From the NCBI GenBank assembly GCA_025356075.1, contig JANXUT010000068.1, forward strand, positions 1 to 64,000: a DNA stretch of 64,000 nucleotides. Reading direction: 5' to 3'. Made by a program: the position numbers and the translations under genes. The stretch's first letter is position 1; each line of letters starts with the position of its first letter. This document shows positions 1-8,134 of this stretch, piece after piece. The stretch comes from Pseudomonadota bacterium (GTDB taxonomy: Bacteria; Pseudomonadota; Gammaproteobacteria; Steroidobacterales; Steroidobacteraceae). The notes beneath the pieces were generated by a model, which did not search any database, was not told the DNA's origin, and saw only the letters and a list, made by a program, of their open reading frames with translations.

Positions 1-256
1 TCGCAAGCACGATCCCCGGCCGCTTCGAAAGCTCGTCGATCGCCTCGCGCTCGCGCAGCCGAAAGCCCTCTTCGCCTTCCTTCTCGAAGATGAAGTTGAT
101 GTCGACGCCGGTGCGGCGCTCGATCTCGGCGTCGCTGTCGAGGAAACCGCGGCCGCACAGCCGCGCGAGCGCGCGGCCGACGGCCGACTTGCCGGAGCCC
201 ATCGGCCCGACGAGAAAGAAGCTGGTTAGAGCGTGGTCATCTGCGGGCATGTCCAT
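1..256 (-). CDS. aroK: Shikimate kinase, N-terminal part (runs off left edge)
   Basis: Phosphorylates shikimate with ATP in the chorismate pathway (cytoplasmic). Only the first 85 residues lie in the window. They show the Walker A loop GPMGSGKS at residues 17-24, the substrate-binding DSD at 40-42 and the GFRLRE segment around residue 66 that contributes the shikimate-binding Arg. Two in-frame ATGs exist (256 and 250); neither has a decisive ribosome binding site. The place after the pil genes fits the classical pilMNOPQ-aroK order, but here a 2.3-kb lipoprotein gene has come between pilQ and aroK. Confidence 0.93.
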   Translation of the reverse strand, partial: MDMPADDHALTSFFLVGPMGSGKSAVGRALARLCGRGFLDSDAEIERRTGVDINFIFEKEGEEGFRLREREAIDELSKRPGIVLA

Positions 257-309
257 ATGCCCGCAGTGTAGTCACAGTCGTCGGCGTCCCGGGCAGGAAC
301 GCGCGGCGG

Positions 310-2607
310 CTATTTCTTGTTGCTGCAATCGCCGACCGGCGACGCCTGGCTGCCGTACGGGCTGACCGGGCCCGGCGGCTCGTTGGCGGGGTTGTTGAAG
401 TCGGAGGCGAGCCCCGGCAACAGGAAGTCGGCGCTCGTGCTGCTCTGCGTACCCTGCACCGTCGTCGTCGCGATGAGGCGCACACCGACGTAGTAGGAGT
501 GGTCTTGCGGCCAGGTGACCGCGAGCAGGACCGTACCCGATGCGTCCGTCACGCCACTGTTGGCGGCCGTAACCGATGCGACGTTGCCCGGATCCAGCTT
601 GCCGTTCTGGTTGAGGTCCTCGGACGAGACGAAGATGCCGGTCCAGCCGACATCCTCGTTCGCGCACTGGGTACCGTTCGGCACGAAGGTGTAGTTCTTG
701 GGCACGTACACGAGCGGATCGAGGCAGCTCCCCGTTCCCGTTCCGTACGGGCAATTCGGGATCGAGTTCACCGTCACCCACACCGGGCTCACGAAGTAGC
801 GGAAACCCTTGAAGTAGTAGAGCGGCAGGATCTGCACGGTGATGGTCTGGGTCGCGACCGCCCCGCCGTGCGAGTCGAGCGCCTGCACCGCCCAGTCCTG
901 CTCGTACTCGGCCGTGTTCGGCGAATTGATCTTGTTGCCGGTACCGAGCGACAGGAACACCGTCTGGCCGCCGACCGATAGGGTCGCGATATTGCTAACC
1001 GACGATCCCTGGACCGAGGCGGTCACGGTGATGCCGTTGGCGGCGCTCGTCGTCGCGCTCGCCGTGAAGATGGTCTGCGCGCGGCCCTGGAGGTTCGTGA
1101 CGGCGGAGGGGACCGACAGCTGCCCGCCGGTCGGGTCGACCGTCAGGTTGAAGTCGACCGTCGCGCCTTCCACGAGGTTGTTGTTGGCATCGCGAACGAC
1201 GGCCTCGATGACGCTCGAGCCGTTGATAGCGACGGTGGCCGGGCTCGCCTGCACCGCAATCGAAGCCGGCACCTGGGCTACGAACGTGACCGGCAGCTGC
1301 GCCGATACGCCCGTGCCCGTCGCCGAGACTATCGCCGGGCCGGCGAGGCTCGAGGCGACCGCGACCGTCGCGGTACCCGTCGCATCGGTGTTGACCGTGG
1401 GCGCGGGAAGGACCGCGTACGGCGGCGTCGCGCTCAGGATCGAGCCGCGGGTAGTCGCGAACGCCACGGCCGTATTGACGACCGGAGCGCCGTTGCTGGT
1501 CCAGACGACCTTGATGAGCGGTGGCGTATTGGTCGGCGGGACCGTGTCGAGCGGGATCAGCGTGCCGAGGACCGGCGGGACGATGGTGAAGCTCTGGTTG
1601 CTGACGGCGATCGCCTGCGTCGCCGTGAGGCCGAGCGAGGTGGCCGACAGCGTGTCGTTGCCGGCTACGGACGCCGTGAGCTGAACCGTGACGTGGCCGC
1701 TGAAATCCGTCGTGCCGGTCTTGATGCTGAGCGCGTTGCCGGAGGCCGAGGCGAAGACCACGCTTGCGCCCGGGATGCCGACGCCCGCCGAATCGGTCAG
1801 TAGCGCCGTGTAGGGCGATGAGCTCCCCGACACGAGCGAGGGCTGGCCGCTGACGACGAGTTGCGTGCCGGTGACGGCGACCGCAATCGTCGCCGCCGGC
1901 GCGGAGCCGCCGGATGCCGTCACCGTGATCGAGCGGTTGGTCGGGTCGTTGCCGGCGGTCAATGCCGCCGTCGCGACGCCGTTCGCGTCGGTCGTGCCCG
2001 CCGCGATGGCTGGCAGCGAGGATCCGCCGAGCAGCGTCTGCACCGGCGTGATGGCGCCGGAGGTCGAGGAGAAGTGGATGACGACGTTCGGCAGCACGTT
2101 GTTGTTCGCATCGCGCAGGAGCGCCGAGATCGTCGCCGGCTTGTTGCTGTTCGACGGAACCTGCGGCAGGGTCGTCGAGAGAGTCAGCGTCTGCTGAATC
2201 GCGACTACGTTGACCGTCGTATGGCCGGTGATCGTGCCGACCTTGGCCGAGACGTCGATCGCGGTGCCGGCGGGCGCACCGGAGGCGGACAGGGTCGCCC
2301 TGCCCGCGCCGTTCGTGTCGGTCGTGCCGCTGACGATCGCAACGCCGCCCGCGCTCGACCCGAAGGTCACGCTCGCGTTCGCCACGAATGCGTTATTCGC
2401 ATCACGCGCGACCGCGGTGATCGTCGCAGTCGTGCTGCCGTCGGCGGCGATTGTCGGGGTGCTCGAGGAAACGGTGACGGTCGCCACCGTGGAGCCGCCA
2501 CCGCTGCTGCTGCCGCCGGGAGGGCCCGTCAGCGTGTTGCCGCCGCCGCATCCGATCAGCAGCAGGCTCGAAGCCAACACCGCGCTCATCAAGTTCAGAA
2601 TCTTCAT
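310..2607 (-). CDS. Big_1/invasin-type Ig-like repeat lipoprotein
   Basis: A predicted outer-membrane lipoprotein of 765 residues. The N-terminus has a short charged segment, a hydrophobic stretch and the lipobox LIGC with Cys20, followed by a GGG/Ser/Gly linker. The body carries about five repeats ending in the Big_1 signature (TTDxxGxAxxxLxA, for example near residues 95, 205 and 305), the bacterial Ig-like fold of invasins and intimins. Near residues 663-674 a DLNQNGKLDPG segment resembles a calcium-binding dockerin/EF loop. Start chosen at the ATG preceded by GGGAGGA; the frame is open further upstream but without coding character. It lies 46 bp downstream of pilQ on the same strand, so it is probably cotranscribed with the pilus genes. 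The family suggests surface exposure or adhesion; its exact role is unknown. Confidence 0.85.
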   Translation of the reverse strand: MKILNLMSAVLASSLLLIGCGGGNTLTGPPGGSSSGGGSTVATVTVSSSTPTIAADGSTTATITAVARDANNAFVANASVTFGSSAGGVAIVSGTTDTNGAGRATLSASGAPAGTAIDVSAKVGTITGHTTVNVVAIQQTLTLSTTLPQVPSNSNKPATISALLRDANNNVLPNVVIHFSSTSGAITPVQTLLGGSSLPAIAAGTTDANGVATAALTAGNDPTNRSITVTASGGSAPAATIAVAVTGTQLVVSGQPSLVSGSSSPYTALLTDSAGVGIPGASVVFASASGNALSIKTGTTDFSGHVTVQLTASVAGNDTLSATSLGLTATQAIAVSNQSFTIVPPVLGTLIPLDTVPPTNTPPLIKVVWTSNGAPVVNTAVAFATTRGSILSATPPYAVLPAPTVNTDATGTATVAVASSLAGPAIVSATGTGVSAQLPVTFVAQVPASIAVQASPATVAINGSSVIEAVVRDANNNLVEGATVDFNLTVDPTGGQLSVPSAVTNLQGRAQTIFTASATTSAANGITVTASVQGSSVSNIATLSVGGQTVFLSLGTGNKINSPNTAEYEQDWAVQALDSHGGAVATQTITVQILPLYYFKGFRYFVSPVWVTVNSIPNCPYGTGTGSCLDPLVYVPKNYTFVPNGTQCANEDVGWTGIFVSSEDLNQNGKLDPGNVASVTAANSGVTDASGTVLLAVTWPQDHSYYVGVRLIATTTVQGTQSSTSADFLLPGLASDFNNPANEPPGPVSPYGSQASPVGDCSNKK

Positions 2608-2653
2608 CCGTCCTCCCAATTCATCGTGTCCGCACCTGCTTCCCGCAAGCGCG

Positions 2654-4852
2654 TCAGTACAGGTTGCTTCCCTCACGCAGAATCTTCGGTGTCACGAAGA
2701 TCAGGAGTTCGTCTTTGTTGTTCGTCCGGGTCGTGTTCTTGAACAGGTAGCCGAGCAGCGGAATGTCGCCGAGGAACGGCACCTTCTTGTCGCTCGTGCT
2801 GCGCGTCGTCTCCATGATGCCGCCGAGGACGACCGTCTGGCCGTCGTTGACGAGCACCTGGGTCGTGATGGCGCGGGTGTCGATCGAGGGCACCTGGCCG
2901 CCGGTCGCGCTCTGCACCACCTGGCCGACGCTGTCGTCCGAGACCGCGAGGTCGAGGATGACGCGGTTGTCAGGCGTGATCTGCGGCTTCACCTTGAGTG
3001 ACAGCACCGCCTTCTTGAACTGGGTCGTCGTCGCGCCCGAGCCCGAGGATTCCTGGTACGGAATCTCCACGCCCTGCTCGATCGACGCTTCCTTCTGGTT
3101 GGAAGTGATCAGGCGCGGGGCCGAGACGATCTCGCCGCGGCCTTCGGCCTGCGCCGCCGAGAGCTCGAGGTCCACGAGGAAGTTGCCGCTCAGCACCGAC
3201 AGCGCAATCGAGCCCGCCGGGTTTGCGACCGGCAGCTGGACGTTGTAGCGGTTCTTGAAGTCGGTCGAGCCGGTCGGTATCGAGACCGGGAACGGCGTGC
3301 CCGAGCCGCTCTGCAGGTTCGTCAGCGCAGAGCTCACGATCGTGTTGTTCGCGGATGCGTTGCCCGAAATCGCGACGAGGCCGTTGTTGCCCTTCGAGCG
3401 CACGTCGGTCGTGCCGAGCTGCACGCCGAGCTGGCGCGTGAAGTCGTCGTTCACGATCACGATGCGCGACTCGATCAGCACCTGGCGGATCGGAATGTCG
3501 AGCGTCGTCACGAGGCGGCGGATATCGGCCAGCCGGTCGGCCGTGTCCTGCAGCAGCAGCGTGTTGGTGCGATCGTCGATCGCGACGCTGCCGCGGGACG
3601 AGATCAGCGAGTTGCCGGCCTTGCTCTTGATGAGGAGCGCGAGATCCGACGCCTTCGCGTAGTTGACCTGCAGGTACTCGGTTCGAAGCGGTGCGAGTTC
3701 CTCGACTTCCTTGCGGGCCTGCAGCTCCGCCTTCTCGCGGTTCGCGAGTTCCTCGGCGGGTCCCACCAGGATGACGTTGTCACGGCGGCGCATCGCGAGG
3801 CCCTTGGTGCGCATCACGATGTCGAGCGCCTGGTCCCACGGCACGTTCTGCAGGCGCAGCGTCACGCCGCCCTGCACCGAATCACTGACGACGATGTTCT
3901 GGCCGCTCGTGTCAGCGAGGAGCTGCAGCACCGCGCGAACATCGATGTCCTGGAAGTTGAGCGTCAGGCGCTCGCCGGTGTATTCCTTCTTGTCCTCGGT
4001 GACCTTGCCCTTGGTCGAAGTGGAGTTGCGAACCTCGATGACGTACTGGTTGTCCGTCTGGTAGGCGAGCTGCTCGAAGTCGCCCTGCGCGTTCACGACC
4101 AGGCGCGAGCTGCCATCGACTTTCAGCGCATCGACGAAGGTAACGGGGGTGGCGAAGTCGACGACGTCGTAGCGCTTGACGAGATCCGGGCCGATCTTGG
4201 CGCCGACGAAGTCGACGACGACCTGCTGGCCTTCCTGGCGGAGGTTGACGGGCGTGCGCGGGTCGGTGAGCGCGACGGTGAGGCGGCCGGTGCCATCGGC
4301 AGCGCGGCGGAAGTCGATACCGGCGATCTTGCGATCGCCCGCGCCGGCGGCGGCATCGGCGGGCGAGGAGGCTGCGGCGACGGCGCTGGTCGAGACCGGC
4401 ACCGCGGCGCCGTTCCTGGTCTGGCCGACGGTGACGATGATCGTGTTGCCATCGACGCGGGTGTCGTACGGGGCGAGCGCGTCCATGTTGAGCACGAGGC
4501 GCGTGCGACCGCTGCCCTCACCGGCGACGAGGCTGTCGACGCCGCCCGACTTCACGTCGATGCGACGGTTGGGAAGTGCGAGCGAGACGCCCGGCAGGTC
4601 GAGCGAGATGCGCGCGGGCTTGTCGATGGTGAACGACAGCGGCTGCGGCGCGGGTCCGGAAGTGTGGAACTTCAGCTGGACCTGCTGGCCGGGAAGGGTG
4701 GTGACATCAACCGACTCGAGCCGGTTGACGGCTGCTTGCGCGAAGCATGCGCCGACGGGCGCGAGCCCGAGGATCAGTGCGAGCGCTGCGAAGCCAAAGC
4801 CCACGCTCCTGGCGCGCGGCGCGGCGGTAACAGGCCCGATGTTGGCATTCAT
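2654..4852 (-). CDS. pilQ: Type IV pilus secretin PilQ
   Basis: Forms the outer-membrane ring through which the type IV pilus passes. The product has 732 residues: a signal peptide to about residue 40, two AMIN domains (about 45-130 and 155-270) that bind peptidoglycan, a short STN-like N0 domain (about 290-370), a secretin N1 domain (about 390-460) and the C-terminal secretin barrel ending in the signature VPFLGDIPLLGYLF near residue 700. The ATG at 4852 was chosen because it has a GGGGAG upstream; a TTG 21 bp earlier is possible. It is the last pil gene of pilMNOPQ, 21 bp after pilP. Confidence 0.96.
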   Translation of the reverse strand: MNANIGPVTAAPRARSVGFGFAALALILGLAPVGACFAQAAVNRLESVDVTTLPGQQVQLKFHTSGPAPQPLSFTIDKPARISLDLPGVSLALPNRRIDVKSGGVDSLVAGEGSGRTRLVLNMDALAPYDTRVDGNTIIVTVGQTRNGAAVPVSTSAVAAASSPADAAAGAGDRKIAGIDFRRAADGTGRLTVALTDPRTPVNLRQEGQQVVVDFVGAKIGPDLVKRYDVVDFATPVTFVDALKVDGSSRLVVNAQGDFEQLAYQTDNQYVIEVRNSTSTKGKVTEDKKEYTGERLTLNFQDIDVRAVLQLLADTSGQNIVVSDSVQGGVTLRLQNVPWDQALDIVMRTKGLAMRRRDNVILVGPAEELANREKAELQARKEVEELAPLRTEYLQVNYAKASDLALLIKSKAGNSLISSRGSVAIDDRTNTLLLQDTADRLADIRRLVTTLDIPIRQVLIESRIVIVNDDFTRQLGVQLGTTDVRSKGNNGLVAISGNASANNTIVSSALTNLQSGSGTPFPVSIPTGSTDFKNRYNVQLPVANPAGSIALSVLSGNFLVDLELSAAQAEGRGEIVSAPRLITSNQKEASIEQGVEIPYQESSGSGATTTQFKKAVLSLKVKPQITPDNRVILDLAVSDDSVGQVVQSATGGQVPSIDTRAITTQVLVNDGQTVVLGGIMETTRSTSDKKVPFLGDIPLLGYLFKNTTRTNNKDELLIFVTPKILREGSNLY

Positions 4853-4873
4853 TCCCACTACTCCCCGTAGCAA

Positions 4874-5398
4874 TCAGTTGGTCCCGAGCGTGATGGCAGC
4901 CGAGCGTTCCATGTAGCCGCCCAGTCCGTCCGGCACTATCTCGACGACAGCGATCTTTGAATCAGTGATGGCGCGTACCTGGCCGTCGTTCTGGCCCACG
5001 TAGTTGCCGGTCGATACGCGGTGAATCAGCCCGTCCTTGGTCTGCACGAGTCCGAAAATCTTGCCGGTCTGCTTGAGCGTGCCGACCATCTTCAGCGTAT
5101 CGAGCGAGAACCCCTCGAGGAACTCGCGGTTGCGACGCTGGTCGGGCCTGACGCCGCCGGCGCCCGGCGCCACCACTGGCACGCTCGGCTGGAACGGCGA
5201 GCGCAGCTGGCTCGGGTCGTAGACGAAGGATTCGTACGGCTTGATCTCGCGGATCGGCTCGATGCGGCCGCCCGGACGCTTCTTCATCGCCTCGAGCTCG
5301 AGCTTAAGGTCGCTCGTGCCTGCCCCGCAGCCGACGAGCGAGCCGAGCAGCAGGGCGCCGAGCAGCGAGACCAGGATCTGGCGCGTTAGGTTGGACAT
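4874..5398 (-). CDS. pilP: Type IV pilus inner-membrane-anchored lipoprotein PilP
   Basis: Periplasmic lipoprotein of 174 residues that links the PilN/PilO inner-membrane platform to the PilQ secretin. A lipoprotein signal with lipobox LVGC (Cys24) is followed by a disordered linker. The C-terminal half is the small beta domain that contacts PilQ (segment GTLKQTGKIFGLVQTKDG, about residues 105-125, is typical). Its ATG overlaps the TAA of pilO (TAATG), indicating translational coupling. Confidence 0.95.
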   Translation of the reverse strand: MSNLTRQILVSLLGALLLGSLVGCGAGTSDLKLELEAMKKRPGGRIEPIREIKPYESFVYDPSQLRSPFQPSVPVVAPGAGGVRPDQRRNREFLEGFSLDTLKMVGTLKQTGKIFGLVQTKDGLIHRVSTGNYVGQNDGQVRAITDSKIAVVEIVPDGLGGYMERSAAITLGTN

Positions 5399-6057
5399 TA
5401 GTAGGCGCCTCCGGCCGCGGCGGCCGCGCCCTTGGCGGGCTTGCCCTTGTCGGGTGCCGTCTCGGAGTCATCGAGGTACCGGTAGGTCTTGGCGGTGACA
5501 TCGAGGGTGAGGTGATCGGCGCCGCCGTCCTTGTTCTCCTGCGAGATCGTCACGTCGTGCAGCGTCACGATGCGCGGCAGCGCCGCGATGCCGCTCACGA
5601 ACGTGCCGAACTCGTGGTAGGAGCCCGTCAGGCGGATCTTGATCGGCAGCTCCGCGTAGAAGTCCTTCTTGACCTCGGGTGCGGGCTGGAAGAGCTTCTC
5701 CTGGAGTCCCGCGGCGAGGCCGGTCTGCGAAATGTCGACCAAGAGGCTCGGCACCTCGGTGCGGCCGGGGAGCTGGCGGAGCATCGCGCCGAAGGAGCGC
5801 TCCATCTCCTTTAGCTGCGCCTTGTAGGCATCGACGTTGGCGGCCTTGTGCTGCCGCTCGTCGAATGTCTTCATCAGGTCTTGTTCCTGCACGCGCGCCG
5901 CCTCGAGGTCCGGCATGTAGTGGCTGATCGGCACGAAGTAGACGAGCAGCGCCGTGACCACCGCGAACAGGATTCCGATCGCGAGCGCACGGAAGAGGAG
6001 CGGCCAGCGACCGACGTCGCGGGGGTCGAGGTTCTTCAGTTCTTCTACGAAGTTCAT
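5398..6057 (-). CDS. pilO: Type IV pilus alignment protein PilO
   Basis: Bitopic inner-membrane protein (219 residues) of the pilus alignment complex. One transmembrane helix lies at about residues 23-44, followed by a periplasmic coiled coil and a ferredoxin-like domain that pairs with PilN. The segment LPGRTEVPSLLVDISQTGL (about 98-116) is characteristic of the family. The C-terminal tail is Ala/Gly/Lys rich. The ATG overlaps the pilN stop codon (ATGA). Confidence 0.95.
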   Translation of the reverse strand: MNFVEELKNLDPRDVGRWPLLFRALAIGILFAVVTALLVYFVPISHYMPDLEAARVQEQDLMKTFDERQHKAANVDAYKAQLKEMERSFGAMLRQLPGRTEVPSLLVDISQTGLAAGLQEKLFQPAPEVKKDFYAELPIKIRLTGSYHEFGTFVSGIAALPRIVTLHDVTISQENKDGGADHLTLDVTAKTYRYLDDSETAPDKGKPAKGAAAAAGGAY

Positions 6058-6653
6058 GAGCCGGACCCCGCTGCGCGGCTCTTACGCTGCGGCTTGTTCT
6101 CGTCTTCCGCGGGCGTCGCGCTCTTCTGGGTCGCGTAAAGGGTGAACTCGGACCCGGCGCCGCCCTGCTTCATCGTCTCGACGACCTGCAGCTGCGGATC
6201 GGCGAGCCACTGCGAGGCCTCGATGTTGCGCATCAGCGTCGACACGCGGGTCGAGGACTGCGCGACGCCCTTGAGCTCGAGCTTCTTGTCGGTCTGCTTC
6301 ACGGCCGTCAGGTAGACGCCGTCGGGGAGCGTGCGGGCGAGCTGGTCGAACACGTGCACGACCTCGGGGCGGCTGCGCTGCAGTCGCTCGATGATCTCCA
6401 TGCGCGACACCAGGCGGCCCTTCTGCGCCTCGAGCCCGAGGATCTCGGTGATCTGCTTGTCGAGCTCGGAGATCTCGGTCTTCAGGAGCTCGTTGCGCTC
6501 GCGCTGCCGGTCGGTCGCGCTGCTGATGCCCCAGATGGTGAACAGCATGACGGCGGCGGCGGCCAGCAGCGCGCCGACGGCCAGCAGGCCGAATTCCTTC
6601 TGGCGCTTCGCGCGCTCGAGTTGCCGCCACGGCAGTAGGTTGATTTGCGGCAT
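6054..6653 (-). CDS. pilN: Type IV pilus assembly protein PilN
   Basis: Bitopic inner-membrane protein (199 residues) that recruits cytoplasmic PilM through its N-terminal INLLPWR motif (residues 4-10), which is intact. A transmembrane helix spans about residues 23-45, followed by a coiled coil and a small periplasmic domain that dimerises with PilO. The start ATG overlaps the pilM stop by one base (TGATG). Confidence 0.96.
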   Translation of the reverse strand: MPQINLLPWRQLERAKRQKEFGLLAVGALLAAAAVMLFTIWGISSATDRQRERNELLKTEISELDKQITEILGLEAQKGRLVSRMEIIERLQRSRPEVVHVFDQLARTLPDGVYLTAVKQTDKKLELKGVAQSSTRVSTLMRNIEASQWLADPQLQVVETMKQGGAGSEFTLYATQKSATPAEDENKPQRKSRAAGSGS

Positions 6654-7741
6654 CAGTCGAAGCTCCGCAGGGCGAGGCCGCAGGCAATGAGCAGCGCGGT
6701 CGCGTCTTTCTTGACGCCCTGCGCCTTCGCCTTTGACGACAGTTTCATCTGGCCGAGAGGATCACCGCGCTCGGCGCTGATGCCGACCCGGCTCGCGATC
6801 ACGTCGGCGACCCCGGAGATGTTGGCGCAGCCGCCGCAGATCAGGATCTGCTCGGGCTGTTCGCGCCCACCGCCGGAGGCGAGGTAGAACTGGAGGCTGC
6901 GGCTGACCTGCTGGGTCATGTCGTCGATGAACGGGTCCAGCACTTCGGGCTGGAAGTTCGACGGCAGGCCGCCTTCCTTCTTCGCGCGCCCGGCCTCTTC
7001 CATCGACAGCCCATAGGTACGCATGATCTCTTCGGTCAGCTGCTGGCCGCCGAAGGCGAAGTCGCGCGTGTAGATGACGCGCAGGTTCTTGAGGACGCTG
7101 AAGGTCGTCGTGCTCGCGCCGAAATCAACGACCGCGATGGTCCGCTCGTTGCCGCCGTCGACCATCTGGTGGGTCAGCAGGCGACAGGCGTTCTCGAGCG
7201 CGAAGGCCTCGACGTCGACGATCCGCGAGGTGAGGCCGGCGGCGCTGACCGCGGCCTGGCGCTGCTCGACGTTCTCGCTCCTTGTCGCGACCAGGAGGAC
7301 GTCCTGCATCTCGGCGTCCTTCTCGGACGGGCCCATGACCTCGAAGTCGTAGCTGACCTCGTCCATGGGAAAGGGGATGTACTGGTCGGCCTGCAGCTCG
7401 ACCTGGGTCTCGAGATCGCGCGCCGAGAGGGAGCGCGGCATCTGGATGACCTTGGTGATCGCGGCGTCGCCCGAGATCGCGAGGGCGACTTCCTTGCTGC
7501 GGGCGCCGGAGCGCTTCACCGCACGCTTGATCGCCTCGCCCACGGCCTCCGCATCGACGATCGCCTTCTCGTTGATGGCGCTGTGCGGGGTCGCCTCAGC
7601 GGCGTAGGCCTCGACACGGTACTGGCCACCGGTCATCGCGAGCTCAATGAGCTTGATCGACGATGTCGTGATGTCCAACCCGATCAGAGGACGGTATTTT
7701 TGTCCCAGCGAGAAGGACATTTGCGGCAAAGAGAGCTTCAT
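6653..7741 (-). CDS. pilM: Type IV pilus assembly ATPase-fold protein PilM
   Basis: Cytoplasmic FtsA/actin-fold protein (362 residues) that binds the PilN N-terminus and couples the pilus motor to the envelope complex. The N-terminal phosphate-1 motif IGLDITTSSIKLIEL (about residues 20-34), the VVDFGASTTTFSV phosphate-2 loop (about 203-215) and the ICGGCANI adenosine motif (about 300-307) are visible. It is the first gene of pilMNOPQ. The ATG has AAAAGGA just upstream. The promoter must lie in the 393-bp region shared with divergent mrcA. Confidence 0.96.
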   Translation of the reverse strand: MKLSLPQMSFSLGQKYRPLIGLDITTSSIKLIELAMTGGQYRVEAYAAEATPHSAINEKAIVDAEAVGEAIKRAVKRSGARSKEVALAISGDAAITKVIQMPRSLSARDLETQVELQADQYIPFPMDEVSYDFEVMGPSEKDAEMQDVLLVATRSENVEQRQAAVSAAGLTSRIVDVEAFALENACRLLTHQMVDGGNERTIAVVDFGASTTTFSVLKNLRVIYTRDFAFGGQQLTEEIMRTYGLSMEEAGRAKKEGGLPSNFQPEVLDPFIDDMTQQVSRSLQFYLASGGGREQPEQILICGGCANISGVADVIASRVGISAERGDPLGQMKLSSKAKAQGVKKDATALLIACGLALRSFD

Positions 7742-8134
7742 AAATCCTTTTTAATACAAGGTCTTAAATAGCCTTGCCGCCGATCCGCTTTAGGATTCCC
7801 GAGCAACTTTATAGCAACAAACTGTTAAATGGAACGTGAGGCTGCTCACGATTCGCCCCCGATAGCCCCAAAACCCCCGTCAATCCTGCTCAAAACCGCG
7901 ACGCAAGGCCGCTTGCGGCCCGGTCGTCTGGGAACTGTCGGCAGGAACAGGGGTCGGCTTTAGGATCGGCGGGTTGCTGGCGGCGGGGACGACGAGGCGT
8001 TCCGCCTCGACCCTGGTTTCCGGCCGGCAACCCCGCTGTCTTAGGCCGGTCTGACTTCACTGTCGCCGTCACCCTTAGACCGGAAGCTTTGCGTCCCCAC
8101 CTTTCGATGGGTTTGCCATTGAGCGGCGGCTACT
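7742..8134. promoter_or_regulatory. Divergent intergenic region between pilM and mrcA
   Basis: Gene-free 393 bp that must hold the promoters of the pil operon and mrcA. The pilM-proximal part is AT-rich. It contains a TATAAA-like -10 element (read on the minus strand, about 7808-7813), a direct repeat AGCAAC (7802-7807 and 7813-7818) and a short palindrome CGTGAG-gctg-CTCACG (7835-7850). The mrcA-proximal part is rich in inverted repeats; the strongest is listed separately at 7971-8033. A further 7-bp inverted repeat, CCGGTCT/AGACCGG, spans 8046-8083. No -35/-10 pair was good enough to call. Confidence 0.5.
7971..8033. repeat. Long imperfect hairpin in the mrcA leader
   Basis: An 11-bp outer stem pairs 7971-7981 (GGGTTGCTGGC) with 8023-8033 (GCCGGCAACCC), with one G.T pair. 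An apical 7-bp perfect stem CGAGGCG/CGCCTCG (7993-7999 with 8003-8009) closes a TTC loop. A short GGG/CCC helix could stack between them. It ends 101 bp before the mrcA start. It could be a transcribed leader structure, a small RNA, or a dispersed palindromic repeat; there is no U-tract to make it an ordinary terminator. Confidence 0.5.

Noticed and set aside
7890-8072. A 60-codon minus-strand ORF in the pilM/mrcA gap
   Set aside because: No ribosome binding site, Arg/Pro-rich composition, and it overlaps the inverted-repeat structures; not credible as a gene.
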